A stretch of DNA of 64,000 nucleotides. Source: Paenibacillaceae bacterium (GTDB lineage: Bacteria > Bacillota > Bacilli > Paenibacillales > NBRC-103111). A program made the translations under genes and the position numbers. The stretch's first letter is position 1, and each line of letters begins with the position of its first letter. The notes beneath the pieces are model-generated. The model saw nothing but the letters and a program-made list of their open reading frames with translations, did not search any database and had not been told where the DNA came from. Where the stretch lies: NCBI GenBank assembly GCA_029256185.1, contig JAQSYI010000007.1, forward strand, positions 166,126-230,125. Direction: 5' to 3'. This document shows positions 25,101 through 34,329 of this stretch, in pieces.

Positions 25101-27825
25101 ACAATCCCCGCGCAGCGGCAAAATCGGACATGACATCATTGCTGAAATAATAGGTTTGCGCGCTGGTGGAGGATACGGTATAAAATCCGTTGACCACCTT
25201 GGTGTAATAATCGTCAAGCCCGACCTTTTGCAGCTCCCCAATCTGATGACTGGCCTGCGGATAGCCGGTATGGGCCATAAATCCGTAATATTCGAATAAG
25301 GCCCGGTTCATCAGCGCCGGGTCCACTCCATGCTTGGAGTAAACCGAGCTTTCCCGGTTCCCTCCCGAGTCCGAGGAGCGGAATTCCTTCAGCATGCCCG
25401 GCTGCCCCATGTAATGGCCCTCTTCGGCAGGATGCTCGAAGGTGAACTGCTCCAGCACGGCGAATGCCCCCACCGGGTCCTCCAGCAGCTGCTTCATCGT
25501 TACCGTATGGCCGCTTGTGGTTTTGTAGCTCCAGGTTTCTCTGCGGACAACCGGCTGGATTTCGGCCGCCGTTGTTTTAGCGAAGGAGGCGCTGATCCGG
25601 CTTAGGCCCTGATCTGCCAGTTCAGCCGTAAATTGCGCATGATTGTATGTCTTCAGAAAATCGTCCGCGTGCGGCAAACCCAGGATCATCTGCGCTGCGA
25701 ACATCACGCCGAAGATGGGCTCCATATAATTGGGGCCGGAATGGGGCCAGCTGTTGGTGGTGCCGTCCATTTCCCTGCGGCTTGTGCCGTTGGCCCGGGC
25801 GCTGCCGTTGGCATTCTTGTCGCTTAGCACATATGCGCTGGACACCAGCTCCGCCTTCAGGAAGGAGATAAGCTTGTTTTTCTCCGCTTCGGTAAACCCG
25901 TCCATGATATCCGCATGGGGCCATACCAGCGCCAGCCCGTAGGTCAGGCTGATATTGTTGCGGGCCTCCAGCCCTCCGAACACATCCGGCATGTAGTCGT
26001 ATTCCGTAACCATCCTGCGGACCGCATCCGTGAATGCCTGCACCAGAGCGGGGCTCCGGTCACCTCTGGCCAGTTCCGTCGCCAGCACGGCGAACTTCCG
26101 GTATTCCTCGGTTACTACCCCGCGGTCGGCCGGAGTCTTCATATTCAGAGCAAGCGCCCGCTCCACCATATCCGTATGAAACCCGGGGTATGGATATACC
26201 GCCGTATAAGAAGCGATGGAATCCGTCTGCGTCTGCGACGACAATATATTGCCGAACACATCTCCCAATGAATGGGCGGTCAGCTTTATCCCCGCCACAC
26301 CGGATACTGCCTGCTCCAGATCAATCACCAGGTGGTGGCTGCTGATCTGCACTTTGTCCTTGGAGCCAAGGGGAACAAAACCGGAGCCGTTCCTCTCGAT
26401 TGACACCGCGGCCTTCAGATCGGAAGCGGCGGCAGTCAGAGGTTCGTCAAAGCGGAGCACGATCCGCTTGTTGAAGGAAAGGATGTCCACCCCCTGATAG
26501 ACGGGCGCTTGGAAATCAAGAAGAGCGGCAGCGGTTACGATACCCGATACATTGCCCTCCGAATCCTTCAGAGCGCCGGCGGCGATTTGAATTTCTGCGT
26601 TTGCGGTCAAGGCTTGCCCGAATTGAATGACCAACTGCTTGCCGCTGACCGTTACCGTGTCCCCGGCCGCAAGCGGAACCAGCCCCGCACCGTCCCGCGC
26701 CACGGAAACAGCCGCCTTCAACGCATCCCCGTCCGCCAAGTTGTTGAATATGTCTTCATCGAATTCCATGGTTACCTGCTTGTTCATACCGCCAACAACC
26801 GTGCTGCCCAGTGCCGGAGGGGCAGCATCGTATTGAAGCGGCACGGTCAACCCGGCAACTGTGTTGCCGATTCTATCCTTCAAGACATTGGCCGCCAGCC
26901 TGATCCGGGCGCCGGAGACCGTTAACCGTTCCTCCAAGGAAACGGTCAATGTGCTGCCGTTGACAACAACCGTGTCATTCGTCCCCAATGCCCCGAATTC
27001 CCCTCCATCTGCCGAAAGCGCAACAGCTGCCTTCAAAGCCGCCGCAGTCGCCAGGTTATTCAGAACAGGTTCATCAAACCGGAGCTCAATTACCTTATTC
27101 CCGCCACTCACGGCAGATCCGATCAGTACCGGCGGATTGCGGTCCGTTGTGACCAGCAAATGGGGTCTTTGGGCTGTATTGCCGCTGTTGTTGCTGGCGA
27201 AGTAGACCTTCTGGTTTTGCGACCGCAGGGCAATGGAGGCAACCCCGTCTCCCGCCTGCTGCTGGAGGATGTAGTCGGTCAAATCCCACTCATACCAGCC
27301 CGCTCCGTTGCCAACCGTGGTTTTGTTCAGAAAAATTCCGTTCAGTTGGGCCGCGGTCATTCCTGACGGAAACTCAAAGCGGTTGAGCCAGTTCAACGTG
27401 CTCTCATCCCATGCATCATACGTAGTTTTGTATACGCTTACATACTTATCGGGCGCCGTATACGTACAATTGGACACACAATACATGCGAAGTGTGGCAT
27501 TATTAAAATTTCCCAATTCGCTCAGGTCAAACTTCATAAAGCCGATCCGGTGATTCTGGGGAGTGGCAAAACTGTCATTATAACCGTATAAGCCAGTGGA
27601 GCCTGCTGTTCCAAAGGATTTGGACTGTTCTGCAGATGTTCCGGGTGAAACTCCTCCGTCAATATAAGTATCCATAACCGGGTATAAGGCCTTGTTGATC
27701 TCGTCTTGCACTTCCGCCTGCACAGGGGCTGCGGCCAGTCCGCCGGGAATACCTGCCGGCACAAGCCCCAACAATAATACAAGACATAACGAGAAACTGA
27801 CGATACGTTTCCACTTCTTAAACAT
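22180..27825 (-). CDS. Giant secreted multi-domain polysaccharide enzyme (1881 aa)
   Basis: A signal peptide (FSLCLVLLLGLVPAGIPGGL) is followed by: a CBM96/DNRLRE-type module (about 42-230); three SwmB-like Ig domains (about 232-540), each with LRFDEPV-like and IR/Q-L/I-A-A motifs; a helical toroid core (about 550-930) with GTSRREMDGTTNSWPHSGPN and GQPGMLKEFRSSDSGGN; a concanavalin-like domain (about 930-1110); two FN3 domains; a second concanavalin-like domain (about 1292-1460); two near-identical golvesin-C-like modules (about 1465-1740); and a cadherin-like end. I cannot assign the helical core to a named family with confidence; lyase or hydrolase is inferred from architecture and context. 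AAAGGGGATGG precedes ATG 27825. It follows a solute-binding protein gene. Confidence 0.85.
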   Translation of the reverse strand: MFKKWKRIVSFSLCLVLLLGLVPAGIPGGLAAAPVQAEVQDEINKALYPVMDTYIDGGVSPGTSAEQSKSFGTAGSTGLYGYNDSFATPQNHRIGFMKFDLSELGNFNNATLRMYCVSNCTYTAPDKYVSVYKTTYDAWDESTLNWLNRFEFPSGMTAAQLNGIFLNKTTVGNGAGWYEWDLTDYILQQQAGDGVASIALRSQNQKVYFASNNSGNTAQRPHLLVTTDRNPPVLIGSAVSGGNKVIELRFDEPVLNNLATAAALKAAVALSADGGEFGALGTNDTVVVNGSTLTVSLEERLTVSGARIRLAANVLKDRIGNTVAGLTVPLQYDAAPPALGSTVVGGMNKQVTMEFDEDIFNNLADGDALKAAVSVARDGAGLVPLAAGDTVTVSGKQLVIQFGQALTANAEIQIAAGALKDSEGNVSGIVTAAALLDFQAPVYQGVDILSFNKRIVLRFDEPLTAAASDLKAAVSIERNGSGFVPLGSKDKVQISSHHLVIDLEQAVSGVAGIKLTAHSLGDVFGNILSSQTQTDSIASYTAVYPYPGFHTDMVERALALNMKTPADRGVVTEEYRKFAVLATELARGDRSPALVQAFTDAVRRMVTEYDYMPDVFGGLEARNNISLTYGLALVWPHADIMDGFTEAEKNKLISFLKAELVSSAYVLSDKNANGSARANGTSRREMDGTTNSWPHSGPNYMEPIFGVMFAAQMILGLPHADDFLKTYNHAQFTAELADQGLSRISASFAKTTAAEIQPVVRRETWSYKTTSGHTVTMKQLLEDPVGAFAVLEQFTFEHPAEEGHYMGQPGMLKEFRSSDSGGNRESSVYSKHGVDPALMNRALFEYYGFMAHTGYPQASHQIGELQKVGLDDYYTKVVNGFYTVSSTSAQTYYFSNDVMSDFAAARGLYQPAAWNDTFNYDPMASDPAFTAGSNWNFSGGSWLPEYKVIVPYNIKRATNSKFPAAGVRDPQERSLKLSGVGGQAIAYSKRSFNDVRYMAWVQFNAASEIGLIGRAADAEHYYMLVYDHVQKKIAIKKRNGATVTTLAEAPHALNADQSYRFQADFIGESITFSINGSQLLAATDSSAANIRGGVGFIGTQSIANFDAVIVQYPTPTAPELASVGIGENQLTLNYSKIPDAISYNIHYGTAPGVYTHTLNTRRHESETVTGLANGTVYYFALSSVTLDGESGLSNEMALAPAVNTAVQPVLQAIVPAGSSVLVEFSTDPLNTGYTIHYGNAPGVYTNTIEGVTESGYEIELPFARVPYYFAVSAGNATGSSPLSNEMSGQSDSVTLYEDDFGPGAYGSTWTGKQGFSLMGAGNLRSAGTGLSRAWLAAGFSWQDYAVSTDIAYTGSQAQQILLLGRVTNVNNYYLLGYYFGEYAILKKVDGGAVTKLASVAAPALQTGDQLALKGEFNANRIRLYVNGQLLVDTVDASFDQGTAGFLTNNTQALFDNLVVTALASEPPVSLEPDIIIDNDKAELKGNWTASTTNPNYYGTNYIYVRDGDGTETAVWRPYIGEAGDYDVYVRLPDGSSNRTTDAPYTVYYDGGSQTYSVDQTVVPGGNWVSLGTHPFAKGQAGYVQLTNTASLIIADAVRFVLVPDIVVDNDQAQLTGTWTTSTYNANYYGANYAVARSGGGTQTMVWRPDLWRAGDYEVYVRLPDGGTDRTKTAPYTVYYDGGSQTYPVDQTVVPGGNWILLGQHSFAAGQAGYVQLTNTVNLLIADAVRFAYVPDSGSARAAALQFTNTAPVLAPVGALTVASGETVTFSVYGSDAEGDLLVYSVAAQGSLGVVSAADPLQGEFVYTPYGNAGGSDAFEIAVYDGKAAATIRVYVTVVPRKSEPVEEEGAAAGGTLLQQETWEVEPKRTSLTGPEAGMQRE

Positions 27826-27888
27826 TACGGACCATCCCCTTTAAGTTGGATTGGGACGGAATTCGGCATTCCGCAGCTCAAGGCGGGA

Positions 27889-27922
27889 CCGCCCTTGCCC
27901 CACATGGGTGATTCAAGGGCGG
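27889..27922 (-). terminator. Intercistronic hairpin between binding protein and giant enzyme genes
   Basis: CCGCCCTTG (27889-27897) and CAAGGGCGG (27914-27922) are exact complements; a competing arm CAAGGCGG lies at 27879. No T-run is present. It could stabilise the upstream message or attenuate read-through. Confidence 0.4.
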
Positions 27923-28012
27923 CATAACACGCCTATATCCGATTTGCCGCCATTTCCGGCGCCGATTCGATCTTGACGTTGGCCGTCGTTAGCCGGGTAT
28001 TTCCCGACTAGC

Positions 28013-28134
28013 GCCTGGCTATTGCTCCGTTATCGCTTTACCGTTGCTCACGTTGCCTGGCTATTGCTTCGTTATCGCTTTGCGGTTCACGCTGCATGGC
28101 TATCGCTTTACTATTGCACGCTGCCCGGCTATTG
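28013..28134. repeat. Degenerate tandem repeat at 3' end of binding protein gene
   Basis: Units beginning GC(C/A)TGGCTAT(T/C)GCT start at 28013, 28055, 28094 and 28123, of 42, 39 and 29 bp. The last overlaps the stop codon of the solute-binding protein gene, so the array looks like repeated copying of its final codons. Between 27826 and 28012 only the hairpin is seen. Confidence 0.6.
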
Positions 28135-29742
28135 CTTCGCTGCCGCCGCCTGTTGGATGCTCAGCATTTGCTCAGCGCCCAATTCCTTCAGCCTCGCTAT
28201 GAACTTATCATAATTCGCCTCGATGGGCTCTGCTCCCAGCACCCATTTTTGCATGGTTTCTTCCACATAGGTCGAGAGCGGCCCTGATATTTTGCTGTTC
28301 GTCTGCCTGTCTTCCACGCTCAGCGTCAAGGGCGCAGCGGGAGGAGTAATGTATTTGTTATTGGTATATTCATCGATCCCTTTAAGCGCAATCCCATTGG
28401 TCCATTGCCGCTCATACTCGTAATCCTGCTGGAAGCCGATCTGCTGCTGGGCGCCGATCTTGTTCAGCTCGCTCACTACGCTGGGCTTCGCCAGAATATC
28501 CGCATTCAGCTGGGGCTTTCCGTTCACCATCGTATAGGTTAGCCCTTCCACCCCGAAGTTCATCAGCTTGCGTCCTTCTTCCGTGAACCAGAAATCAAAA
28601 TATTTGATCAGCTCCACAGAATACTTGGTTTTGGCGGATATGCCCCAGCTCAACGTGCTGCCGTTGGGATAAGGATTGCGCACCGTATACTCCTTGATGG
28701 CTCCCGTGGCGCTGGCCGGAGGCGCGATGGGCACGAAATTGATTCCCGGTACTTTGTCCTTGAAGGTGGTGTTGTAATTGGCTGTACTTGCGAAGAAATC
28801 GCGCATCATGCCGCCCTTGTTGTCTCCCAGCAGGATTTCCCTGGCATTGTTGCCCCGGGTGAAGATTTCCTTGTCAATCAGCCCCTCCTTGTACCACTGG
28901 GCCAGGGTGGTCAAGGCCGTTTTGAACTGGGGCTCCAATGGCCCGTACAGCCTCTTGCCGTCCTTGGTATACAATCCCATCTGCGTATCCCACAGCGCCA
29001 GCAATTCATAGATGCCATAACGGCTGTCGCGGCTGAAGAACGGCACTTCGTCTGCTGCTCCGTTGCCGTTGGGGTCCTTTTCCTTGAACGCCTTCAATAC
29101 CGTATACAGCTCATCTACCGTTTTGGGCTGCTTCAATCCCAGCTTATCCAGCCAGTCCTGGCGGACAAACCACCCCTTCTGTGCTACCCCGTCGAGAACG
29201 TATGGAATGATGTACAGCTTGCCGTCCGTATGCAAGGCCGCTTTCTTGATGACTGGATTGTCCTCGAAGAACTTCTTGATGTGGGGGGCATGCTGGTCGA
29301 TCAGATTGTCCAGCGGCTGCAGTCCGCCCTCCTCAGCCAGCTTCTTCAGCTTACCGTCATAGAAGTTGATGATATCAGGAAGCTCCCCGCCTGCTACCAT
29401 CAGATTGTACACCTCATCGCTGTTGGTTGATGCCTTCGATGCCGTCCCTTTCAGTGTGATATTGGTCAGTTCAGCAGCCTTCTTGAACACAGGCCAGTTG
29501 TTATCGAATACCATGTTGCCGAAATAGTGCATATGAATGGTGGCTTCGATGGGCTTATCACTGGCTTTCAAGCTGGCGGACGGATTGGCGGACGGTGATG
29601 CGGTCTGTACAACCGCTGGCTGGCTGGCGGCCGGGCTGGCGGCAGCGCCGCTGTCCTTGTCATCCTGTGAGCAGCCTGCCGCAAGCGAAGATAGCAAGAC
29701 CGCTGCGACTGCTCCGGCTAGTACTTTTCTTGGCTTAAGCAT
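28129..29742 (-). CDS. Oligosaccharide ABC transporter solute-binding lipoprotein
   Basis: A 537-residue protein with a lipoprotein signal: basic start MLKPRK, hydrophobic core and lipobox LAAGC with Cys near residue 24. A Ser/Ala/Pro-rich spacer precedes a cluster-B type binding fold of LplA/YtcQ kind (YNLMVAGGELPDIINFYDG, QDWLDKLGLKQPKTVDELY, DPNGNGAADEVPFF). GGGAGGC precedes ATG 29742. Two permeases lie upstream on the same strand and the giant secreted enzyme downstream. It would capture oligosaccharides released by that enzyme. As usual for this family no ATPase gene is present; a shared MsmX-type ATPase elsewhere is expected. Confidence 0.95.
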   Translation of the reverse strand: MLKPRKVLAGAVAAVLLSSLAAGCSQDDKDSGAAASPAASQPAVVQTASPSANPSASLKASDKPIEATIHMHYFGNMVFDNNWPVFKKAAELTNITLKGTASKASTNSDEVYNLMVAGGELPDIINFYDGKLKKLAEEGGLQPLDNLIDQHAPHIKKFFEDNPVIKKAALHTDGKLYIIPYVLDGVAQKGWFVRQDWLDKLGLKQPKTVDELYTVLKAFKEKDPNGNGAADEVPFFSRDSRYGIYELLALWDTQMGLYTKDGKRLYGPLEPQFKTALTTLAQWYKEGLIDKEIFTRGNNAREILLGDNKGGMMRDFFASTANYNTTFKDKVPGINFVPIAPPASATGAIKEYTVRNPYPNGSTLSWGISAKTKYSVELIKYFDFWFTEEGRKLMNFGVEGLTYTMVNGKPQLNADILAKPSVVSELNKIGAQQQIGFQQDYEYERQWTNGIALKGIDEYTNNKYITPPAAPLTLSVEDRQTNSKISGPLSTYVEETMQKWVLGAEPIEANYDKFIARLKELGAEQMLSIQQAAAAKQ

Positions 29743-29816
29743 GTACTTATTGCCTCCCTTTATTCTTTATTCTTTGTTCTATTAGGACAGCGGGAAGAGA
29801 TGTCTCCCGCGATCAC

Positions 29817-30701
29817 TCATCCCTTGACGGAGCCGATCATTACCCCTTGCACGAAGTATTTCTGGATAAACGGGTAGATGATAATGATCGGAAGGGCGGC
29901 CACCATAATGGTAGCGTAGATGACCGTCTCCGGAGTTACGCTGGCCCCCACATCCTCGATGCTGAGCATCTGCTCGCTGGCCTTCATCTGGACGATCAGC
30001 TTGTTGAGCAGTACCTGCAGGGGAAGCTTATCCTCGTCCCGCAGCAGGATCATCGCCCAGAAATAGCCGTTCCACTTGCCCACCGCATAGAACAACCCCA
30101 ACGCTGCAAAGGCGGACTTGGCCAAGGGCAGGTAAATCCGGATCAGGATTTGCGCACCGCTGGCACCGTCAATTTTGGCGGCCTCCTCCATTTCGTCCGG
30201 GATGGAGCTGAAGAAGGACCGGAGGATAAAGACGTAGAAGGTGTTTACGGCAAACCCGATAATGAGCGCCAGACGGGTATCAATAAGGCCCAAATTCCGG
30301 TAGTTCAAGTAAACCGGAATCAGCCCCGGACCGAACAGCATGGCGAAGGTAATGAACAAATTGATGGGCTTGCGGCCCAGAAGTCTTTTTTTGGACAGGG
30401 GATACGCCCCCATGGTTGTGAACATCAGGTCGACGGCCGTACCGACAATCGTATAGAACAGGGTATTGGCGTATGCAATCCATATTCCGTCATAATGGAT
30501 CACCTTCACGTAAGCCTCCAGATTAAAGCCTACCGGCCATACCCATACCTTCCCCTGGGTCACCGCATCGCCTGCACTCAACGAAGAAGCAAAAACATAC
30601 ACAAAGGGATACAGGGTTGCAAGAGCGAGAAGCGCCAGAAACACGTAATTGAATACGTTAAACACTTTTTCCCCGCTGGACAATTTATACATGCGCTTCA
30701 C
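29817..30701 (-). CDS. Carbohydrate ABC transporter permease (YtcP/LplC type)
   Basis: A 294-residue protein with six predicted membrane helices. The EAA loop reads EEAAKIDGASGAQILIRIYL, the contact site for the ATPase, and the C-terminus ends FVQGVMIGSVKG, typical of the second permease of LplBC-like systems. GTG 30701 directly follows the stop of the upstream permease gene; ATG 30692 is an equally good start, with GGTG upstream. Together with the neighbouring permease and binding protein it forms one importer. Confidence 0.93.
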   Translation of the reverse strand: MKRMYKLSSGEKVFNVFNYVFLALLALATLYPFVYVFASSLSAGDAVTQGKVWVWPVGFNLEAYVKVIHYDGIWIAYANTLFYTIVGTAVDLMFTTMGAYPLSKKRLLGRKPINLFITFAMLFGPGLIPVYLNYRNLGLIDTRLALIIGFAVNTFYVFILRSFFSSIPDEMEEAAKIDGASGAQILIRIYLPLAKSAFAALGLFYAVGKWNGYFWAMILLRDEDKLPLQVLLNKLIVQMKASEQMLSIEDVGASVTPETVIYATIMVAALPIIIIYPFIQKYFVQGVMIGSVKG

Positions 30702-31679
30702 CTACCATAAGGAAGTCTCCGAAACCTTTTGGGACATTTTGTTGGCGATAAAAATCAGCGTCAGCGACACCACCGAGTTGAAAAATCCCACGGCTGTGGC
30801 AAAGTCATATTTGCCTTCCTGCAGACCGGTGCGGTATACATAGGTGCTGATCACATCCGCTGTTGAATAAGTGGACGGCTGATACAGAAGGATGATGTAT
30901 TCGTATCCCACACTGAGCAGGCTGCCGATTTTCAGGATCAGCATAATAATAATGGTGGGCGCGATCCCGGGCAGGGTAACATGAAGAACACGCTTCCATT
31001 TGTTGGCCCCATCGATGACGGCTGCTTCATACAGCTCCGGATTGATGCCGGACAGGGCGGCGATGTAGAGAATGGCGCCGAAGCCGACCTCCTTCCAGAT
31101 GGTGGAGCTGATGTAGATGGTCCGGAAGTATTCCGCCTTGGTCAAGAAGTAGATCTTCTCGAAGCCCAGCTTGTCGAGAATGATGTTGAACAAGCCGCTG
31201 GTAGGCGCGAGAAAGTTGGTAACCAGCCCGGCAACGATGACGATGGATACGAAATGGGGCAGATAGGTCAGTGTCTGCACCACCCTCTTGAACAGCGCAT
31301 GCTTCACTTCATTGAGAAGCAGCGCCAATGCGATGGGTGCGGGGAATGCGAAGAGCAGATTATAGAAGCTGATTAGAAAGGTATTCTTTAAATTCCTCCA
31401 AAAATAGGGGTCTCCGAATAAATCCTGAAAATGCTGGAGTCCTACCCACTCGCTTCCTAATATTCCCTTAAAGAGCTTATACTCTTTGAAGGCGACCTGC
31501 AATCCGTACATGGGCGTGTATTCAAAAACAACATACCACGCAAGGAACGGGATGAGCAGCATATACAAGAACCGGTCTTGCATCAGCGCCTTCTTGATCA
31601 CTGTTATCCGGCTGTTCCTCTGGATCGCATTGTGCTTGGATAATTTGTGCTTGGATAAATCCAGTTTGGCTTCCTCCAT
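30702..31679 (-). CDS. Carbohydrate ABC transporter permease (LplB type)
   Basis: A 325-residue membrane protein. Features are QDRFLYMLLIPFLAWYVVFE, YTPMYGLQVAFKEYKLFKGI (the LplB hallmark), FKRVVQTLTYLPHFVS and the EAA loop YEAAVIDGANKWKRVLHVTL. ATG 31679 follows AAGGAGG by 11 bases; an upstream in-frame extension would run through the cre box and is rejected. It is the first gene of the importer operon. The leader contains a cre box (31720-31733). The membrane-bound AraC regulator lies upstream in the same direction. Confidence 0.93.
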   Translation of the reverse strand: MEEAKLDLSKHKLSKHNAIQRNSRITVIKKALMQDRFLYMLLIPFLAWYVVFEYTPMYGLQVAFKEYKLFKGILGSEWVGLQHFQDLFGDPYFWRNLKNTFLISFYNLLFAFPAPIALALLLNEVKHALFKRVVQTLTYLPHFVSIVIVAGLVTNFLAPTSGLFNIILDKLGFEKIYFLTKAEYFRTIYISSTIWKEVGFGAILYIAALSGINPELYEAAVIDGANKWKRVLHVTLPGIAPTIIIMLILKIGSLLSVGYEYIILLYQPSTYSTADVISTYVYRTGLQEGKYDFATAVGFFNSVVSLTLIFIANKMSQKVSETSLW

Positions 31680-31719
31680 CTCTCTTTGTACCTCCTTGCT
31701 CTGTAATGGCGACCTCGCT

Positions 31720-31733
31720 TGTAAACGTTTACC
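31720..31733. promoter_or_regulatory. cre box (CcpA site) before importer operon
   Basis: TGTAAACGTTTACC matches the cre consensus TGWNANCGNTNWCA at 13 of 14 positions and holds a perfect 12-bp palindrome. It lies about 41 bp upstream of the LplB-type start, suited to catabolite repression. A LacI-family operator is the alternative. Confidence 0.7.
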
Positions 31734-31930
31734 GGCCTGTAGCCAAACTGTAGCATCCCGGCAAGAAGAGCGTAAATGTCCGAAATTCCTTGTTTCGTGT
31801 GCAATATTGCCAATCGTCCATGTGCAAAATCCCATGTACATTATTGGTGATCGCTCTTGCCATAGTTCGTGTGCATTATTCCGGATTGCTCCTGCGACAG
31901 TTCATATGCAGGAAACGATAAAGGACATGC

Positions 31931-34207
31931 CTATTCGGCATGCCCCTCCTGTTCCTTCAGGTATTGACCGGGGGAAACCCCCTCGTATTTCTTGAACATC
32001 CGGATGAACGTATGCGAATTGGTGCAGCCTACCCGCAGCGCCAGCTCATTGATTTTCACATTTTCCCGGCTCAATATTTCCTTGGCCTTGCCGACGCGGT
32101 ATATATTCAGATAATCCTTGAAATTCTCCCCGGTATGACTCTTGAACAACGTGCTGATGTAACCTGAGGACAAGTTGAAGTGTTCCGCCAGGTATTGCAG
32201 GGATAAATCCGAAGCGTAGTTCTCCGTAATGAACTCGATCATCTGGCTGACCGTTGTGTTGTCCACCCGGTCTTCCTTGCACTTGACCTTGCTGATGATG
32301 CATGAGAACAGCTTCCTGATCTGATTGGGCATATCGGATCTTACCGGAACCAGCTTCAGCTCCGCATACAGCCCGATTTCTTCCCCGAAGAATTCCTCAG
32401 GCTTCTTGCCAAGCTGCTGGACGATCCGGTTGACGGTGGTCATAACAGCGAAATGGAATTGAGATAAGGTTTCCTCGCTTAATGTCCGCTTCGTGAAATT
32501 TTCTTCCAGCACCCGGTTCAGCAGCGTTTCCGCTTCCCTGTCCTTGCCGCGCAGCAGGTAATTGATAAAGTTCGACTCCAAGTCCAACGGATAGAAGAAG
32601 CTGTCCTGAATGGTCGCTTCCATATCCCGCCAGGTCAGGATGGTCTGATTATGGGTTGAGAACCAGTAATCCATGATTTGCAGCGCGTTCCGGTACGATT
32701 TCTCGATATGGGCCAGCGACTCGGCGGGGCAGCCGATGGCCGCAACCATCTGAAATTCCATGCTCGCTTCAATAGCAGCCAAGGCGTCGCCCAGCATCTT
32801 TTTTAGCACAGACGGGTCGGTTTCGCGGATCATGAGCACCAACCCTTTGTACTCCAACTCGACGATCTCCGTCTGTGCCTGCTGCCGGAGCTGCTCCTCC
32901 AGGATAATCGCCATTTGCGGCTTCAGATTGAGAAAAAGCTCCTTGGAATACTGCTCCTCCAGTTCCTTATAATTGGCGAATTCCAGGACAGCCACAGTCA
33001 GCGGCCCGTTGAAGCTCTCCAGCTCATGCAGCCGTAATTCCTCGTGAAGCCTGTGGCCGGATACCATGCCGCTTAGCAGCTCCCGGATAAAATTGGTCTT
33101 CAGGGGCACCTGGTAAGAAGAAAGCATCGCCCGGAGATTGGCGTTGGCCGTGTTGATTCTCGAAGCCGCCTCCTGAACGAAGGCGAATTCATCCTTGTCC
33201 CCGCTGTCGATCCCAATGCCCTTGAAGGCGTAGACCAAATTGCGGACAGGCCGGTACATGCGCCTGGAGAACAGATAGGCCAGACCTCCCCCCAACAAGC
33301 CCAGAGCCGCATAAACCAAGAGCGATTCCAGCAGCAGATTGCGGGTATTATGCTCCATTCTGCTCTTGGGCACCAGGTACACATACCGCCAATCCTGAAT
33401 CACCCGCGAAGGAACGGCATGGATATAGTAATTTTCACTCTCCGTCCGGAAGTATTCTTTGCTCTCCATCATCCTCAAGCGGATAGAGGGAGCCAGAAGC
33501 TGCTCCACATAAGCCGGTTCCAGCCCGGATTCCATCGTCACCAGGCTGTTGCCGTTCATGATCCCGAATGCCTCCGATTCAGGAGACCGCAGCTGCAGCG
33601 AAAACTGCTCTTCCAGGAAGTTGACAAACACGATGAATTCGCCGGCTCCCTCTATTTTCTCCTTGCGCACCAGCGTCAGAGCAGGACCCTGCCCCTTGCC
33701 GTCTGCATGGAGCGGCTTGGGCACCGTCAAGAATGCGCCGGCCTTGCTGCTGTCCATATACTCCGACACAGCCTGGATTTCCTGGGGACTCAGATTAATC
33801 TCCTGGTAATAGCGGGCTTTGTCGATAGTATGCGCCGGCGTTATGACGTTGGGATCGCCCCGCTTCGTAACGCCGATCAGATAGCCGAAATTGGCGAATG
33901 CCCCCACCATATCCATCAAGTCCAAATACACCTTGGTTATTGTATAAGGGTCAGGATCGGCGCTTTTGGCATAGGTAGTGATGTAATCATTCGTGCGGAG
34001 CTGGTAGATGAGATTAGTCGCTACCAGCAGATAAGTGTCCACCTTCTCCTCCGCCTGCTCCACCAGCTGCTTCTGGGCATGGTTCAGGTCCAGATTGACG
34101 ATCTCGTTGTTCTTATAATAGAAGACACTGGAGGCAATAAAGGTATAGATCACCACAAAGACCATAATGGCCGCGAATAATTGGAAGAAAAACTTGTTTT
34201 CCTTCAT
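31931..34207 (-). CDS. Membrane-anchored AraC-family regulator (YtdP-like)
   Basis: A 758-residue protein: a membrane helix at about 8-30, an extracellular Cache-like sensor domain to about 285, a second helix (about 288-310), a HAMP-like segment, a middle cytoplasmic region, and an AraC helix-turn-helix at about 655-755 (YLAEHFNLSSGYISTLFKSH, ELALRVGCTNSHTFIRMFKK). It combines sensor and regulator in one chain, unlike the two-component pair at 50.9-54.3 kb. It is encoded directly upstream of the importer operon in the same direction and probably activates it when oligosaccharide is sensed outside. A second cre-like box lies 30 bp before its ATG. Confidence 0.9.
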   Translation of the reverse strand: MKENKFFFQLFAAIMVFVVIYTFIASSVFYYKNNEIVNLDLNHAQKQLVEQAEEKVDTYLLVATNLIYQLRTNDYITTYAKSADPDPYTITKVYLDLMDMVGAFANFGYLIGVTKRGDPNVITPAHTIDKARYYQEINLSPQEIQAVSEYMDSSKAGAFLTVPKPLHADGKGQGPALTLVRKEKIEGAGEFIVFVNFLEEQFSLQLRSPESEAFGIMNGNSLVTMESGLEPAYVEQLLAPSIRLRMMESKEYFRTESENYYIHAVPSRVIQDWRYVYLVPKSRMEHNTRNLLLESLLVYAALGLLGGGLAYLFSRRMYRPVRNLVYAFKGIGIDSGDKDEFAFVQEAASRINTANANLRAMLSSYQVPLKTNFIRELLSGMVSGHRLHEELRLHELESFNGPLTVAVLEFANYKELEEQYSKELFLNLKPQMAIILEEQLRQQAQTEIVELEYKGLVLMIRETDPSVLKKMLGDALAAIEASMEFQMVAAIGCPAESLAHIEKSYRNALQIMDYWFSTHNQTILTWRDMEATIQDSFFYPLDLESNFINYLLRGKDREAETLLNRVLEENFTKRTLSEETLSQFHFAVMTTVNRIVQQLGKKPEEFFGEEIGLYAELKLVPVRSDMPNQIRKLFSCIISKVKCKEDRVDNTTVSQMIEFITENYASDLSLQYLAEHFNLSSGYISTLFKSHTGENFKDYLNIYRVGKAKEILSRENVKINELALRVGCTNSHTFIRMFKKYEGVSPGQYLKEQEGHAE

Positions 34208-34236
34208 AAAAGGGGCAGGAACCTCCTTCTCTAAAA

Positions 34237-34250
34237 TGTAAGCGCTGTAT
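34237..34250. promoter_or_regulatory. cre-like box before membrane AraC regulator
   Basis: TGTAAGCGCTGTAT matches the cre consensus at 12 of 14 positions. It lies 30 bp upstream of the regulator start, so CcpA could repress the activator as well as the operon. Confidence 0.5.
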
Positions 34251-34329
34251 TATTTGAACGAAGTTCCTTGAGAAACCCATATTATCACCGCTTTCTACCC
34301 CGTGTAAATGAACATTTTTGCGAATTGGA

